Part shown: positions 17,375 to 26,460 of the stretch, one piece after another
Layout of the letters: the number at the start of each line of letters is the position of its first letter
Numbering within the stretch: position 1 is the first letter of the stretch
DNA from: Rhizobium sp. NFR03
GTDB taxonomy: Bacteria; Pseudomonadota; Alphaproteobacteria; Rhizobiales; Rhizobiaceae
Reading direction: 5' to 3'
Assembly (NCBI RefSeq): GCF_900111275.1
Contig: NZ_FOGR01000006.1
Location: forward strand, 62,001 to 126,000
Length of the DNA: 64,000 nt
Notes under the pieces: generated by a model
Databases searched by the model: none
What the model was told of the DNA's origin: nothing
The model's input: only the letters and a program-made list of their open reading frames with translations
Translations under genes and position numbers: made by a program

Positions 17375-18040
17375 CTATTGCAGCATGGTTTCGATGTCGC
17401 CAAACGTCTTCGCCAGAACGATCTCGGTGATAGCGATCAACGTATCGGCGCGCGTCTTCAGGTCCGGTGCCTCCAGCAGCGCCTGCTTCTCGGCCGGGCC
17501 ATAAGGCAGCATCATGGCCATGGAGTTGACCAGCGTCGTGTTGCCGGCACGCTCCACGCTCTCCCAGTCGGCTTCCAGCTTGTTGGTGTCGAGATAGGCC
17601 TTGAAGGCGGCAAGCAGCGCTTCGCGGTCGACCTGCGCCTCATCCTCGGATTCGGTGAGATCGCCGGCAAAGGGCGTGATCTTGAAGGTTCGGTAGCCCT
17701 TCACCGGATGCATTTCGTCAAACAGGCGGAAGCGGCAAATGCCGGTGAGCGACGTGATGTAGCGCCCGTCCTCCATTTCGGCAAACGACGTGATGCGACC
17801 GACGCAGCCGACCTGACAAAGCGCCTGACTATCCTCGCTATGATCGGTCAGCGAGGGCTGCACCATGCCGATCAGCCGGTTGCCACACAGTGCGTCGTCG
17901 AACATGGCGAGATAGCGCGGCTCGAAAATGTTGAGCGGCAGCTGCGAGCCCGGCAGCAACAGAACGCCGGTCAGCGGAAACACCGGAATGACATCCGGAA
18001 TATCCCGTGGCTTCAGGTAACGTGCATTTCCGACCTGCAT
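17375..18040 (-). CDS. LON peptidase N-terminal (substrate-binding) domain protein
   Basis: The protein of 221 residues contains only the Lon N-terminal domain, with [34 protein letters not shown] near its start and [27 protein letters not shown] in the middle. It has no AAA+ or protease part, so it is a stand-alone substrate- or partner-binding module of unknown client. The start at 18040 ([11 protein letters not shown]) fits family length. An in-frame ATG at 18082 has an alternative AGGCGGA site and cannot be excluded. It precedes the Trm112 gene and follows a thioredoxin/TPR gene on the same strand, a grouping common in rhizobia. Confidence 0.85.
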   Translation of the reverse strand: MQVGNARYLKPRDIPDVIPVFPLTGVLLLPGSQLPLNIFEPRYLAMFDDALCGNRLIGMVQPSLTDHSEDSQALCQVGCVGRITSFAEMEDGRYITSLTGICRFRLFDEMHPVKGYRTFKITPFAGDLTESEDEAQVDREALLAAFKAYLDTNKLEADWESVERAGNTTLVNSMAMMLPYGPAEKQALLEAPDLKTRADTLIAITEIVLAKTFGDIETMLQ

Positions 18041-18203
18041 CTCAGGCAAACTCCGCCGTATCTCGGGCAACGGGCCGATCATCGGCCCGTCCGCCTCGCA
18101 TTATGGGATGAGATGGTGCGCTTGCCGGAAATCTCAAGCGGGAAACATGCTTTCCCGGACGCGGCATTTTGAACCGGAAGAAACGCCTCCGGGACGAAAA
18201 AGT

Positions 18204-19196
18204 TCAGGAGAACAGGATAGCCGACATCTTGCGACGTGCAGACAGCGTTGCCGGATCGGCAGGACCCCAGACCTCGAAGAACTCGACCAGCGCCCGGCGA
18301 GCGCCATCGTCTTCAAACGCGCGGTCGCGCCGCATGATTGCCAGCAGGTGCTCGGCCGCCGCCTGGCGGTCGCCTTCGACATTGCGGATCTTGGCGAGGT
18401 TCAATCGAGCGGCATGGTCGTCGGGATTGGCAAGGAGGGCCGCTTCCAGCGCCTTGGGATCACCGAGCTTGCGGGCCTCATCGATCTGGTCGAGACGCTT
18501 GAGAAGTGCAGAGACCTGCGGATCGGTCTTCTGCTCGTCGGAGAGTTCGGAGAGGATCTCCCGTGCCTGATCGAGCGCGTCGGATGCGATCATCACTTCG
18601 GCGAGCCCGGCCCGTGCCGGCAGATTTTCCGGCTCGACCTGAAGCACGGAGGCGAAGATGCCGCCGGCATTCTGAAGATCGCCAGCGTCCAGCAGCTGCT
18701 TCGCCTCGACAAGCGCCGCCTCGATCTCGGCCGCCTGATCGTCGACCGCGGGCCCGGCAATCTTCTCGATGAAAGCCCGGATCTGGCTTTCGGGAACCGC
18801 ACCCATGAAACCATCCGCCGGACGGCCATTGACGAAGGCAACCACGGCCGGGATGGACTGGATGCCGAGCTGGCCTGCAATCGACGGGTGATCGTCAATG
18901 TTCATCTTGACGAGCTTCACCCGTCCGCCCGCCTCCGTCACCACCTTCTCGATGATCGGCGTCAGCTGCTTGCACGGGCCGCACCAGGGCGCCCAGAAAT
19001 CGACCAGAACCGGCAGGTCGCGGGAGGCTTCCAGCACGTCGCGCGTAAACGTCGCCGTTGTCGTGTCGGAGATGAGGGCTCCGCCGCTGGCGGGTGCAGC
19101 CGCGGCGGGCATCGCCGAACTGGGCGCGCCGCCATAGGTCGCTGTCGCACTCATCTGGCTGCCGTAGGAACCGGAATAGGGATTGTTGCCGCTCAT
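18204..19196 (-). CDS. YbbN-type thioredoxin co-chaperone with TPR tail
   Basis: The 330-residue protein begins with a Gly/Ser/Ala-rich low-complexity segment (residues 1-45), then a thioredoxin domain with an intact active site WCGPCKQL. Tetratricopeptide-like helices fill the second half (AEAKQLLDAGDLQNAGGIF, AARLNLAKIRNVEGDRQAAAEHLL). E. coli YbbN (CnoX) binds DnaK/GroEL clients, and its relatives are called co-chaperones. Here the CxxC is complete, so redox activity is possible. The start at 19196 has AAGGAG at ideal spacing. A start 21 codons upstream is not supported. Confidence 0.88.
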   Translation of the reverse strand: MSGNNPYSGSYGSQMSATATYGGAPSSAMPAAAAPASGGALISDTTTATFTRDVLEASRDLPVLVDFWAPWCGPCKQLTPIIEKVVTEAGGRVKLVKMNIDDHPSIAGQLGIQSIPAVVAFVNGRPADGFMGAVPESQIRAFIEKIAGPAVDDQAAEIEAALVEAKQLLDAGDLQNAGGIFASVLQVEPENLPARAGLAEVMIASDALDQAREILSELSDEQKTDPQVSALLKRLDQIDEARKLGDPKALEAALLANPDDHAARLNLAKIRNVEGDRQAAAEHLLAIMRRDRAFEDDGARRALVEFFEVWGPADPATLSARRKMSAILFS

Positions 19197-19279
19197 CGAA
19201 TGCTCCTTGCGGGGGCATGCGCAGCCCCGATCCTGTCCTGACCGGATGAGATCCGGCACTTGCCCTCAAAGATCGTATG

Positions 19280-19789
19280 TCAGGCCGTGACTTTCAAGAC
19301 AAGCGGCACATGCCCGGTCGCCTCGGCAAAGCGGATGAGGTCCTTCGACGCCAGCGACGTCGTGGCGTCGTTCGTCAGCGGGTGGCAGTTGACGATGTCC
19401 TCGCGCATCAGGTCCGCATCCAGCACCAGCGTCACGGCACCGGCGTGGTCGTTGATGACGCCGAGCGCGGTCACGGCACCGGGGATGACGCCCAGATACT
19501 CCATCAGCTTCTCCGGCTTTCCGAAGGAGACCTTGCTTGCGGCACCGATCAGCGTGTGCACCGTCTTCAGGTCGACCGTCGCATGCTCCTCGACCGTCAG
19601 GAGGAAGTAATTGTCCTTCTTGTCCTTCACGAACAGGTTCTTTGTATGCCCGCCGGGGATCTCGTCGCGAAGCGAGACCGATTCGGCCACCGTGAACACC
19701 GGCGCATGCCGTTTCGTCTGGTGTGCGATCCCGAGATCATCGAGAAAGCGGAAAAGATCCTCTGCCGTCTTCGGCTGTGCATCGGTCAT
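19280..19789 (-). CDS. Prolyl-tRNA editing protein (ProX/YbaK family)
   Basis: The 169-residue protein is a free-standing aminoacyl-tRNA deacylase of the ProX/YbaK/INS superfamily. It has the conserved HTKNLFVKDKKDNYFLL segment with the catalytic Lys, GAVTALGVIND and the closing VNCHPLTNDATT loop. It hydrolyses mischarged alanyl-tRNA(Pro) or similar. The longer form with KTAEDLFRFLDDLGIAHQ at its start fits ProX better than YbaK. It follows upstream of the ybbN-like gene on the same strand with an 83-bp gap. Confidence 0.85.
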   Translation of the reverse strand: MTDAQPKTAEDLFRFLDDLGIAHQTKRHAPVFTVAESVSLRDEIPGGHTKNLFVKDKKDNYFLLTVEEHATVDLKTVHTLIGAASKVSFGKPEKLMEYLGVIPGAVTALGVINDHAGAVTLVLDADLMREDIVNCHPLTNDATTSLASKDLIRFAEATGHVPLVLKVTA

Positions 19790-20107
19790 GTCGTGGCTCC
19801 TGTCTCTGCTGCCATGTGATTACGAAGCGCCAGTCCGCGATGCAATCGCAGAGGCGACAGTGGCCGTCTCCAGAGCGCGGCGCAAGACGACCGACCGTGC
19901 CACCGCGTGGCATGAGACATCCACCCCGTTAAAAATCCGAACACAAAAATATTTATATTCAATGGGTTAAAAGAAATTCCAGCATTTTTTCTCTACTCCC
20001 GTCATTTCCCTGTTGCATTTCCAAATCGGGTGAGCGATATAGCGCCCGTCGCCAACGAAAACGGTGACGCCACGGTCCACCGACTACCCCCGGACCTTGG
20101 TTGAAGA
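19790..20107. other. Intergenic region between proX-like gene and tRNA-Gly
   Basis: These 318 bp hold the promoter side of the proX-like gene and an AT-rich patch around 19930-19992. A possible tRNA promoter lies near 20013-20041. I see no reading frame with a good ribosome-binding site and no strong hairpin. Confidence 0.6.
20013..20041 (+). promoter_or_regulatory. Candidate promoter of tRNA-Gly
   Basis: TTGCAT (20013-20018), a 17-bp spacer and GATATA (20036-20041) form a reasonable -35/-10 pair about 65 bp upstream of the mature tRNA. The match to the rhizobial consensus is partial. Confidence 0.4.
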
Positions 20108-20182
20108 GCGGGTGTAGCTCAGGGGTAGAGCACAACCTTGCCAAGGTTGGGGTCGAGCGTTCGAATCGCTTCACCCGCTCCA
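20108..20182 (+). tRNA. tRNA-Gly (anticodon GCC)
   Basis: The acceptor stem GCGGGTG (20108-20114) pairs with CACCCGC (20172-20178), followed by T and an encoded CCA. The D-arm reads GCTCAGGGGTAGAGC. The anticodon arm CAACCTTGCCAAGGTTG places GCC in the loop. The T-arm contains GTTCGAATC. It reads GGC/GGT glycine codons. A T-run (ATTTTTTCC) follows directly and may end transcription. No integrated element is seen at its 3' end. Confidence 0.96.
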
Positions 20183-20415
20183 TTTTTTCCAATCACAACA
20201 TGATGAAAAGTCGGCGCCTGCCAAGGTGCGCCGTTCCAGGCAGTATGCCGTTATCTGGCGCTGAATGATGCTGGCACTGACGTGCATTGCTGCGCTTCAA
20301 CCTGTCTTGCCCGACACGAAGCCAGCGGCCGACGTTCTCCGGGAAGCCCACGCGATGATGATCGACAGAGCGTGAGAAACCGGAGTGCGCCCGGATGAAC
20401 GCACTCCTCACCTCA

Positions 20416-21420
20416 TCAGCTCTTCGAGAAGATATAGTCCGTTTCCTGGCGCAACGTTTCGCCGGGGCGCAGAATGGCGTTCGGGAAGCCCTCGTGGTTG
20501 ACGGCGTCCGGCCAGATCTGGGTTTCCAGGCAGAAGCCTGCAAACGGGCCGTAGCTGCGGCCTTCGAGGCCCGGAACGGGCGTCTTCAGCTTGAAACCGG
20601 AATAGAACTGAACCCCGGGTTCCGTCGTGCGGACTTCCAGAGAGACGCCGGAATCGATGCTACGAACCAATGCGGCAGACCGCTTGGGGCCGCGCTCGGG
20701 CGACAGGCAGAAATTATGGTCGTAGAGCACCTTTTCGCCTTCGGTCTGGCGGCTCATGGAGGTCATCTCGCGCAGATCGAACACCGTGCCTTCGACCGAA
20801 GCAATGTTACCGGTCGGGATCTGATGCTCGTTCGTCGGCAGGTAATGATCGGCCGCGATCATGATGTCGTGACCGAGCGTGTCGGGGCGACCATCGAGAT
20901 TGAAATAGGTGTGCTGGCAGAGATTGGCGATCGTCGGCGCATCCGTCGTCGCCGTATAGGTGACGCTGAGGCACCCATGTCCGGAAAGCCGGTAGGTCGC
21001 ATTGATCTCGCAGGTGCCGGGATAGCCGGCGCGACCTGCGGGATCGACGATCTTCAGCGACACAGAATCTTCGGAGACATCGACGATGGTCCACAGGCGC
21101 TTGGCAATGCCGTCGCTGCCGCCATGGAGATGCGTCACGCCCTTCTCGTTCAGTTCCAGCTGGAAGTCCTCGCCGTCGATCGTAAAGCGCCCGTCACCGA
21201 TGCGGTTGGCGGAGCGCCCGGGCGTTGCTCCGAAGTAGGAGGAGTGGGCGGGATAGTCGTCGAACGCCTCGAAGCCGAGCACCAGCGGCGGGGCATGCCC
21301 CTCAAGCCGCAGGTCCTGAATAACGGCGCCCCAGGACATGACGTTCGCAGTCAGCCCGCCCCCGCGGATCGTCACGCGGTGCACGGGTTCGCCCGTCTTC
21401 AGATGGCCGAAAATCTCCAT
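20416..21420 (-). CDS. galM: Aldose 1-epimerase (mutarotase)
   Basis: The 334-residue protein is a galactose-mutarotase-like enzyme. Visible are GATPGRSANRIGDGRFTIDG, GVTHLHGGSDGIAKRLW (catalytic His), ANLCQHTYFNLDG (second His) and the general base Glu in FAGFCLETQIWPDAVNHEGFP. It interconverts alpha- and beta-anomers of aldohexoses. I begin at 21420 because the preceding 18 codons (DKSEDHIL...) lack family similarity. The Shine-Dalgarno is weak for either start. It is alone, 102 bp downstream of metA's promoter-distal side on the same strand. Confidence 0.88.
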   Translation of the reverse strand: MEIFGHLKTGEPVHRVTIRGGGLTANVMSWGAVIQDLRLEGHAPPLVLGFEAFDDYPAHSSYFGATPGRSANRIGDGRFTIDGEDFQLELNEKGVTHLHGGSDGIAKRLWTIVDVSEDSVSLKIVDPAGRAGYPGTCEINATYRLSGHGCLSVTYTATTDAPTIANLCQHTYFNLDGRPDTLGHDIMIAADHYLPTNEHQIPTGNIASVEGTVFDLREMTSMSRQTEGEKVLYDHNFCLSPERGPKRSAALVRSIDSGVSLEVRTTEPGVQFYSGFKLKTPVPGLEGRSYGPFAGFCLETQIWPDAVNHEGFPNAILRPGETLRQETDYIFSKS

Positions 21421-21522
21421 TGCAGTGCTGCTCGTCAAAATATGGTCCTCGCTCTTGTCCGGTCGCAGCACCACCGGGCACCGCCGACCTCATCCTGTCC
21501 CGCGTCCATCGCGGAAAACCTG

Positions 21523-22446
21523 TCAGCGGCCCTTGCCGATCTCGCTCAGCTCGTAGGGCGTGGTCTGGTAGATATCGTTGATCCAGTTGCCAAACAGCAG
21601 ATGCGCATGGCTGCGCCAGCGGTTCAGCGGCGGCAGATCGGGATCGTTATGCGGAAAATAATTATACGGCATCTTGATGGGAACGCCGGCATTCACGTCA
21701 CGGAAATACTCGTCCGAGAGGGACGTCGAATCATATTCCACGTGGTTGAACACATAAAGACGATTGCCGGCCTTCTCATGCACGAAGCAGACGCCCATCT
21801 CGTCGGATTCCATCAGGATCTCCAGCCCCGGAACCGTCTGGATATCTTCGCGGCGCACCTCGGTCCAGCGCGACACGGGAATCTGGAAATCGTCGGAGAA
21901 GCCGCTGAGATAGACCGAAGACGGGTTGAGATTGTGGTGGCGATAGACGCCAAAGGCCTTCTCGCGAAGCGCGTGCTTCGGCACGCCATGGAAATGATAG
22001 ATCGCCGCCATCGCGCCCCAGCAGATGTTGAGCGTCGAATGGACATGGCTGTGCGTCCAGTCGAAGATCTGCTGCATCTCCTCCCAGTAGGTGACCTCCT
22101 CGAAGGGCAGCAGTTCCACCGGCGCGCCGGTGATGATCAGCCCGTCGAAATGCCGCTCGCGGACATCCTCGAATGTCTCGTAGAAGGCGAGCAGGTGATC
22201 TTCCGACGTGTTCTTCGCCTTGTGGCTGCCGAGACGGATCAGCGTGAACTCGACCTGCAGCGGGGACGCGCCGACCAGGCGCGCCATCTGCACCTCGGTC
22301 TTGATCTTGTTCGGCATGAGGTTGAGAAGCCCGATCTGCAGCGGCCGGATATCCTGGCGGATGGCGGCCGTTTCGGTCATCACCCGCACACCCTCGGAGA
22401 CGAGGGTTTCGAAGGCGGGCAGCGTATCGGGTATCTTGATGGGCAT
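21523..22446 (-). CDS. metA: Homoserine O-acetyltransferase (MetA family)
   Basis: The 307-residue protein is a MetA-type homoserine acyltransferase. It has the catalytic Cys142 in [15 protein letters not shown], the His in [11 protein letters not shown] and [14 protein letters not shown] near the N-terminus. Residue 111 is Glu in [11 protein letters not shown]. In the MetA family Glu111 is associated with acetyl-CoA use and Gly111 with succinyl-CoA, so this is probably the acetyl version despite frequent annotation as succinyltransferase. It begins methionine synthesis from homoserine. Its 5' leader carries a SAM-II riboswitch, so expression should fall when S-adenosylmethionine is plentiful. 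Confidence 0.93.
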   Translation of the reverse strand: MPIKIPDTLPAFETLVSEGVRVMTETAAIRQDIRPLQIGLLNLMPNKIKTEVQMARLVGASPLQVEFTLIRLGSHKAKNTSEDHLLAFYETFEDVRERHFDGLIITGAPVELLPFEEVTYWEEMQQIFDWTHSHVHSTLNICWGAMAAIYHFHGVPKHALREKAFGVYRHHNLNPSSVYLSGFSDDFQIPVSRWTEVRREDIQTVPGLEILMESDEMGVCFVHEKAGNRLYVFNHVEYDSTSLSDEYFRDVNAGVPIKMPYNYFPHNDPDLPPLNRWRSHAHLLFGNWINDIYQTTPYELSEIGKGR

Positions 22447-22511
22447 CGGCTTCACTCGGAATAACGACACCGGCCGAGATGGAGGGCAGCGGGCGAAACA
22501 TCGTCCCACGG

Positions 22512-22566
22512 CCCTTTAGCGACTTGTTTAACGTGGCTGCAAGCCGGCCGGCCAAATCACCACGCC
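22512..22566 (-). promoter_or_regulatory. SAM-II riboswitch of metA
   Basis: The minus-strand leader contains the conserved SAM-II core: GGTGATTTGG, CCGGCTTGCAGCCACG, then TTAAACAAGTCGCTAAA. These form the P1 stem and H-type pseudoknot of the class found upstream of met genes in alphaproteobacteria. It lies 66 bp upstream of the metA start codon. Binding of SAM should block translation of metA. Confidence 0.9.
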
Positions 22567-22619
22567 GCAAGTCATAGACCCGATGCCACCCCGAATCAAG
22601 GATGGCGCTGTGCGGCGGC

Positions 22620-24455
22620 CTATCCCTCCAGCTCTTCGCGCAGCATCTCCAACTCCAGCCATTCGCCTTCCATCCTCTCGATGGAGGCGCGCAGCTTTTC
22701 AAGCTCGGCGGCAAGCGCTGCAAAGCGGTCCGGATTCTTGGTGAAGAGCTTCGGGTCGGCCATCTCGGCCTCGCGTTTGGCGATCTCGCCTTGCGCCTTC
22801 TCCATCTCCTTCGGCAGGTTCTCCAGCGCGAACTTCTGCTTGAAGGAGAGCTTCCCCTTGGCCGGCTTGCCGGAAGCGCCCTGCCCCGACGTTTGTGCAG
22901 CACCGGTCTGACGAGCCTTTTCCGCCTTCTCGGCCCGCTTGCGCTCGTCCGCCACGCCCTTGCGCTGGACCATCATGTCGGAATAGCCGCCGGCATATTC
23001 GATCCAGCGGCCATCCGGCGCTTCCGGATCGGCCGGCGCGATGGTGGAGGTCACCGTACGGTCGAGGAAGTCGCGATCATGGCTGACGAGAATGACCGTG
23101 CCGGCAAAGCCTGCCACGATCTCCTGCAACAGGTCGAGCGTCTCGATGTCCAGGTCGTTGGTCGGTTCGTCGAGGATCAGGAGGTTCGTCGGGCGCGACA
23201 GGATGCGCGCCAGCATGAGCCGCGCCCGCTCGCCACCGGAGAGGTTCTTGATCGGCGTGCGCGCCTGTTCCGGCTGGAACAGGAACTCCTTCATGTAGCC
23301 GGTCACATGCCGCTGCTCGCCATTGACCAGCAGCGTCTCGCCGCGCCCGTCGGTCAGGTAATTGGCCAGCGTATCCTCGAGGTTCAGGTCCTCGCGCTTC
23401 TGGTCGAGCGTGGCGATCTCGAGGTTGGTGCCGAGCTTCACCTTGCCCTCGTCGGGCTTCAGCTGGCCGGTCAGCATCTTCAAAAGCGTGGTCTTGCCGG
23501 CCCCGTTCGGGCCGACGAGACCGATGCAGTCACCGCGATGCACCCGGATGGAGAAGGGCGCGACGATGGTTCGCGGACCATAGGCCTTGGTGATCTTCTC
23601 CGCCTCGATCACCAGCTTGCCGGACTCCTGCGCGTCCGAGACGCTCGCCTGCACGGAGCCCTGCGGCCCCTTGTGGCCGCGATAATTGGAGCGCAGATCC
23701 TGCAACGCGCCGAGGCGGCGCATGTTGCGCTTGCGCCGGGCGGTCACACCATAGCGCAGCCAGTGCTCCTCCCGCTCGATCTGCTTGCCGAGCTTGTGCT
23801 GCTCCAGCTCCTCCTGTTCCAGCACCTGGTCGCGCCAGGCTTCGAACTGGCCGAACCCCCGGTCGAGCCGGCGCGAGGTGCCGCGATCGAGCCAAACGGT
23901 GGCGGTCGAGACCTTTTCCAGAAAGCGACGGTCATGCGAAATGAGGATGAGGGCGCTGCGGGTCTTCTGTAGCTCGCCTTCCAGCCACTCGATGGTTGGC
24001 AGGTCCAGATGGTTGGTCGGCTCGTCGAGCATGAGGATGTCAGGCTCGGGCGCCAGCACCCGGGCGAGTGCTGCGCGGCGGGCCTCGCCACCGGAGAGAT
24101 CGTTCGGATTCTCCTCGCCGCTCAAGCCCAGATGCGAGAGAAGATAGGTCACCCGATAGGGATCGTCGCCCGGCCCGAGGCCCGCTTCGGCATAGGCCTG
24201 CACAGTGGTATAGGCCCCGAAATCCGGCGCCTGCTCCAGATAGCGCACGGTGGACGACGGATGCCGGAACACCTCCCCCGACTGCGGCTCGATCAGCCCG
24301 GCTGCGATCTTGAGCAGCGTCGATTTGCCGGAGCCGTTGCGGCCGACGAGGCAGATCCGGTCGCCCGGCTCCACCTGCAGCGCCGCGCCGTTGAGCAGCG
24401 GCGTGCCGCCGAAGGTCAGCACGATATCGTCGAGTTTCAGAATGGGCGGCGCCAT
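22620..24455 (-). CDS. ABC-F family ATPase (Uup-like)
   Basis: The 611-residue protein has two ATPase domains in one chain. The first has GRNGSGKSTLLK and LSGGEARRAALAR; the second has GPNGAGKTTLLKML and LSGGERARLMLAR. Each is followed by a DEPTNHLD-type Walker B motif. There are no membrane segments. A charged, Lys/Glu-rich coiled-coil tail (about residues 520-611) resembles Uup. ABC-F proteins act on the ribosome, helping with stalled translation or antibiotic protection. Uup-like members also influence DNA transposition precision. The gene starts 2 bp after the thiN stop, so the two are co-transcribed. Confidence 0.88.
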   Translation of the reverse strand: MAPPILKLDDIVLTFGGTPLLNGAALQVEPGDRICLVGRNGSGKSTLLKIAAGLIEPQSGEVFRHPSSTVRYLEQAPDFGAYTTVQAYAEAGLGPGDDPYRVTYLLSHLGLSGEENPNDLSGGEARRAALARVLAPEPDILMLDEPTNHLDLPTIEWLEGELQKTRSALILISHDRRFLEKVSTATVWLDRGTSRRLDRGFGQFEAWRDQVLEQEELEQHKLGKQIEREEHWLRYGVTARRKRNMRRLGALQDLRSNYRGHKGPQGSVQASVSDAQESGKLVIEAEKITKAYGPRTIVAPFSIRVHRGDCIGLVGPNGAGKTTLLKMLTGQLKPDEGKVKLGTNLEIATLDQKREDLNLEDTLANYLTDGRGETLLVNGEQRHVTGYMKEFLFQPEQARTPIKNLSGGERARLMLARILSRPTNLLILDEPTNDLDIETLDLLQEIVAGFAGTVILVSHDRDFLDRTVTSTIAPADPEAPDGRWIEYAGGYSDMMVQRKGVADERKRAEKAEKARQTGAAQTSGQGASGKPAKGKLSFKQKFALENLPKEMEKAQGEIAKREAEMADPKLFTKNPDRFAALAAELEKLRASIERMEGEWLELEMLREELEG

Positions 24456-24457
24456 GG

Positions 24458-25108
24458 TCAGGCTCCTGTCATGTCGAGGGGGCGGGCGAGAAGCATCGCG
24501 CGGCCCGTGCCAAGCGTCAGCCGCACGGGTCCTTCCGCCACGTTGGAAAGGGTGCGCGACGACCCGAAGGGCACCGCGAAACGGGCGAGCGAATACCGTG
24601 CGCCCGCAATGGAAAGATCGCTCAGTGTATCGAGACCGAGCACGGAGAAGAGGCAGCCTTTCGGCAAATCCATCTCGGTGATGCCGGGCAGCAGCGGCAC
24701 TGCTTCCTCCTCGCCCGAAGTCAGGAGCACGTCGAGCCCCGTCTCGGCAAGGTGCAGGCCGTGCAACAGGTGCTGGAAGGCATGGTCGCTACGCTCGCCG
24801 CCAAGCGCGCCGGCAAGGATGAGCCGCGTTGCACCACGCTCCAGTGCCGCCGCCACGGCGATCTCGCCGTCCGTCTCGTTCTTGGCCGGCGGATAGGGCT
24901 CGCGTGGTACGTCCGGCCAGGCGGCGATCAGCGCTGCCGGCGTCGAGTCGAAATCGCCGACCCAGAGCTCCGGTGTCAACCCGATGGCGTCCGCGTGCCG
25001 CATGCCGCCATCGGCGGCGATCACGCGCGTGCCGGCAAGTTGCGCGGCCAGCCGGTCGGTCATCGTCAGCGGCCCGCCGAGCAGGATGGTGAATGCGGTT
25101 GCGGTCAT
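24458..25108 (-). CDS. thiN: Thiamine pyrophosphokinase
   Basis: The 216-residue protein has the TPK signatures: AADGGMRHADAIGLTPELWVGDFDS, the ATP-binding KNETDGEIAVAAAL segment and GALGGERSDHAFQH. The C-terminal thiamine-binding domain includes LDTLSDLSIAGARYSL. It converts thiamine and ATP to thiamine pyrophosphate plus AMP. It is divergent from the thiBPQ thiamine importer, so uptake and activation sit side by side. The start at 25108 begins directly at the core; the upstream 37 codons are Pro/Ala-rich and have no family similarity. Confidence 0.9.
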   Translation of the reverse strand: MTATAFTILLGGPLTMTDRLAAQLAGTRVIAADGGMRHADAIGLTPELWVGDFDSTPAALIAAWPDVPREPYPPAKNETDGEIAVAAALERGATRLILAGALGGERSDHAFQHLLHGLHLAETGLDVLLTSGEEEAVPLLPGITEMDLPKGCLFSVLGLDTLSDLSIAGARYSLARFAVPFGSSRTLSNVAEGPVRLTLGTGRAMLLARPLDMTGA

Positions 25109-25250
25109 CGCGCTGCCATAGCGCGAAGCAGCCCCGGAGGCAAAGGTCAAAGGGTGTGAAAGTCCCGAACGGCATGGCGCTTTCGCATCCGCGCATCCTG
25201 CAACCTTGGATCTTGCCAAGGGGCGGCACCGCGTCTAGATCTTTGCATGC

Positions 25251-25362
25251 TCTAACGGGGTGCCTTTTCAGCGCGACGATCCTTCGTCGCGGGAAGACGG
25301 GCTGAGAGGCTGAAAGCCAACCCGCGGAACCTGATCCGGTTAGCACCGGCGGAGGGATTAGA
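25251..25362 (+). promoter_or_regulatory. TPP riboswitch (THI element) of thiBPQ
   Basis: The conserved elements ACGGGGTGCC (25255-25264), GGGCTGAGAGGC (25299-25310), and ACCCGCGGAACCTGATCC followed by GGTTAGCACCGGCGGAGGGATTAGA are all present. This is the standard thiamine-pyrophosphate aptamer. It ends about 50 bp before the thiB start, so it probably controls translation or early termination. Confidence 0.96.
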
Positions 25363-25415
25363 CGGCTCGCAAGCGCTACTCCCCTTGAAACACGTATTTT
25401 TTGAAGGAGGCGCGC

Positions 25416-26453
25416 ATGCGCAGCACATGGCTTTTCACCACCACGACACCTCTGCTTCTCGTCACGGGCCTGATGTTTCCGGGCCTGATGTTCACGGACG
25501 CACACGCTGCCGAGACGAAGACGCTGACTGTCTACACCTATGAAAGCTTCACCAGCGAATGGGGCCCAGGGCCGAAGATCGCCGAAAGCTTCCAGAAGAC
25601 CTGCGATTGCAAGCTGACCTATGTCAGCGTCGCCGATGGCGTGGAACTGCTCACGCGGCTGAAGCTTGAAGGACCGGCGTCCAAGGCCGATGTCGTCGTC
25701 GGCCTCGACACGAACCTCGTCGCCGAGGCCAAGGCCACCGGCTTCTTTGCCCCGCACGGCCTCGACACCTCGGCGCTCAAGGTTCCCGGCGGCTTTTCCG
25801 ACGATAGCTTCGTGCCCTATGATTATGGCCACTTCGCTTTCGTCTACGACACGCAGACGCTGAAGACCCCGCCGAAGAGCCTGAAGGAACTGATCGAAGG
25901 CGACGCAAGGGACAAGATCGTCATCGAGGACCCCCGTACCTCCACACCCGGCCTCGGCCTGCTTCTGTGGGTAAAGTCCGTCTACGGCGACAAATCCGCC
26001 GAAGCCTGGAGCAAGCTGAAGGACCGCATCCTCACCGTCACCCCCGGCTGGTCGGAAGCCTATGGCCTCTTTACCAAGGGCGAAGCGCCCATGGTTCTCT
26101 CCTACACGACGTCGCCCGCCTACCACATGGTGGCCGAGAACAGCGACCGCTATCAGGCGGCCGATTTCGCCGAGGGTCACTACATCCAGATCGAGGTGGC
26201 CGGCATGACGAAAGCCGCGCGCGACCCTGATCTCGCCAGAGCCTTCCTCGCCTTTCTCGACGGGCCGGAAGCGCAGACCATTCTGCCCACGACGAACTGG
26301 ATGATGCCGGTCGCAACCCCCAGCGAACCGCTGCCGGAGGCTTTCGGAAAGCTGGTCCAGCCAAAGACGACCTTCCTGATGAGCCCCGAGGAGGTCGCTG
26401 CGAACCGCAAGGCATGGATCGACGAATGGCTGGCCGCCATGAGCCGGAACTGA
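25416..26453 (+). CDS. thiB: Thiamine ABC transporter, substrate-binding protein
   Basis: The 345-residue protein has a signal peptide (hydrophobic segment at about 12-28, cleavage near DAHAAE). A family 1 extracellular binding domain opens with [18 protein letters not shown], and GWSEAYGLF and [11 protein letters not shown] line the predicted pocket. It binds thiamine, TPP or TMP in the periplasm for ThiP/ThiQ. The start at 25416 is preceded by GAAGGAGG five bases away. A TTG at 25401 is not convincing. The upstream TPP riboswitch confirms the thiamine role. Confidence 0.94.
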   Translation: MRSTWLFTTTTPLLLVTGLMFPGLMFTDAHAAETKTLTVYTYESFTSEWGPGPKIAESFQKTCDCKLTYVSVADGVELLTRLKLEGPASKADVVVGLDTNLVAEAKATGFFAPHGLDTSALKVPGGFSDDSFVPYDYGHFAFVYDTQTLKTPPKSLKELIEGDARDKIVIEDPRTSTPGLGLLLWVKSVYGDKSAEAWSKLKDRILTVTPGWSEAYGLFTKGEAPMVLSYTTSPAYHMVAENSDRYQAADFAEGHYIQIEVAGMTKAARDPDLARAFLAFLDGPEAQTILPTTNWMMPVATPSEPLPEAFGKLVQPKTTFLMSPEEVAANRKAWIDEWLAAMSRN

Positions 26454-26460
26454 GCGTCCC

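Noticed and set aside
20108-20182. tRNA-Gly as an integration site for a mobile element
   Set aside because: No integrase lies nearby, and I found no repeat of its 3' end in the window.
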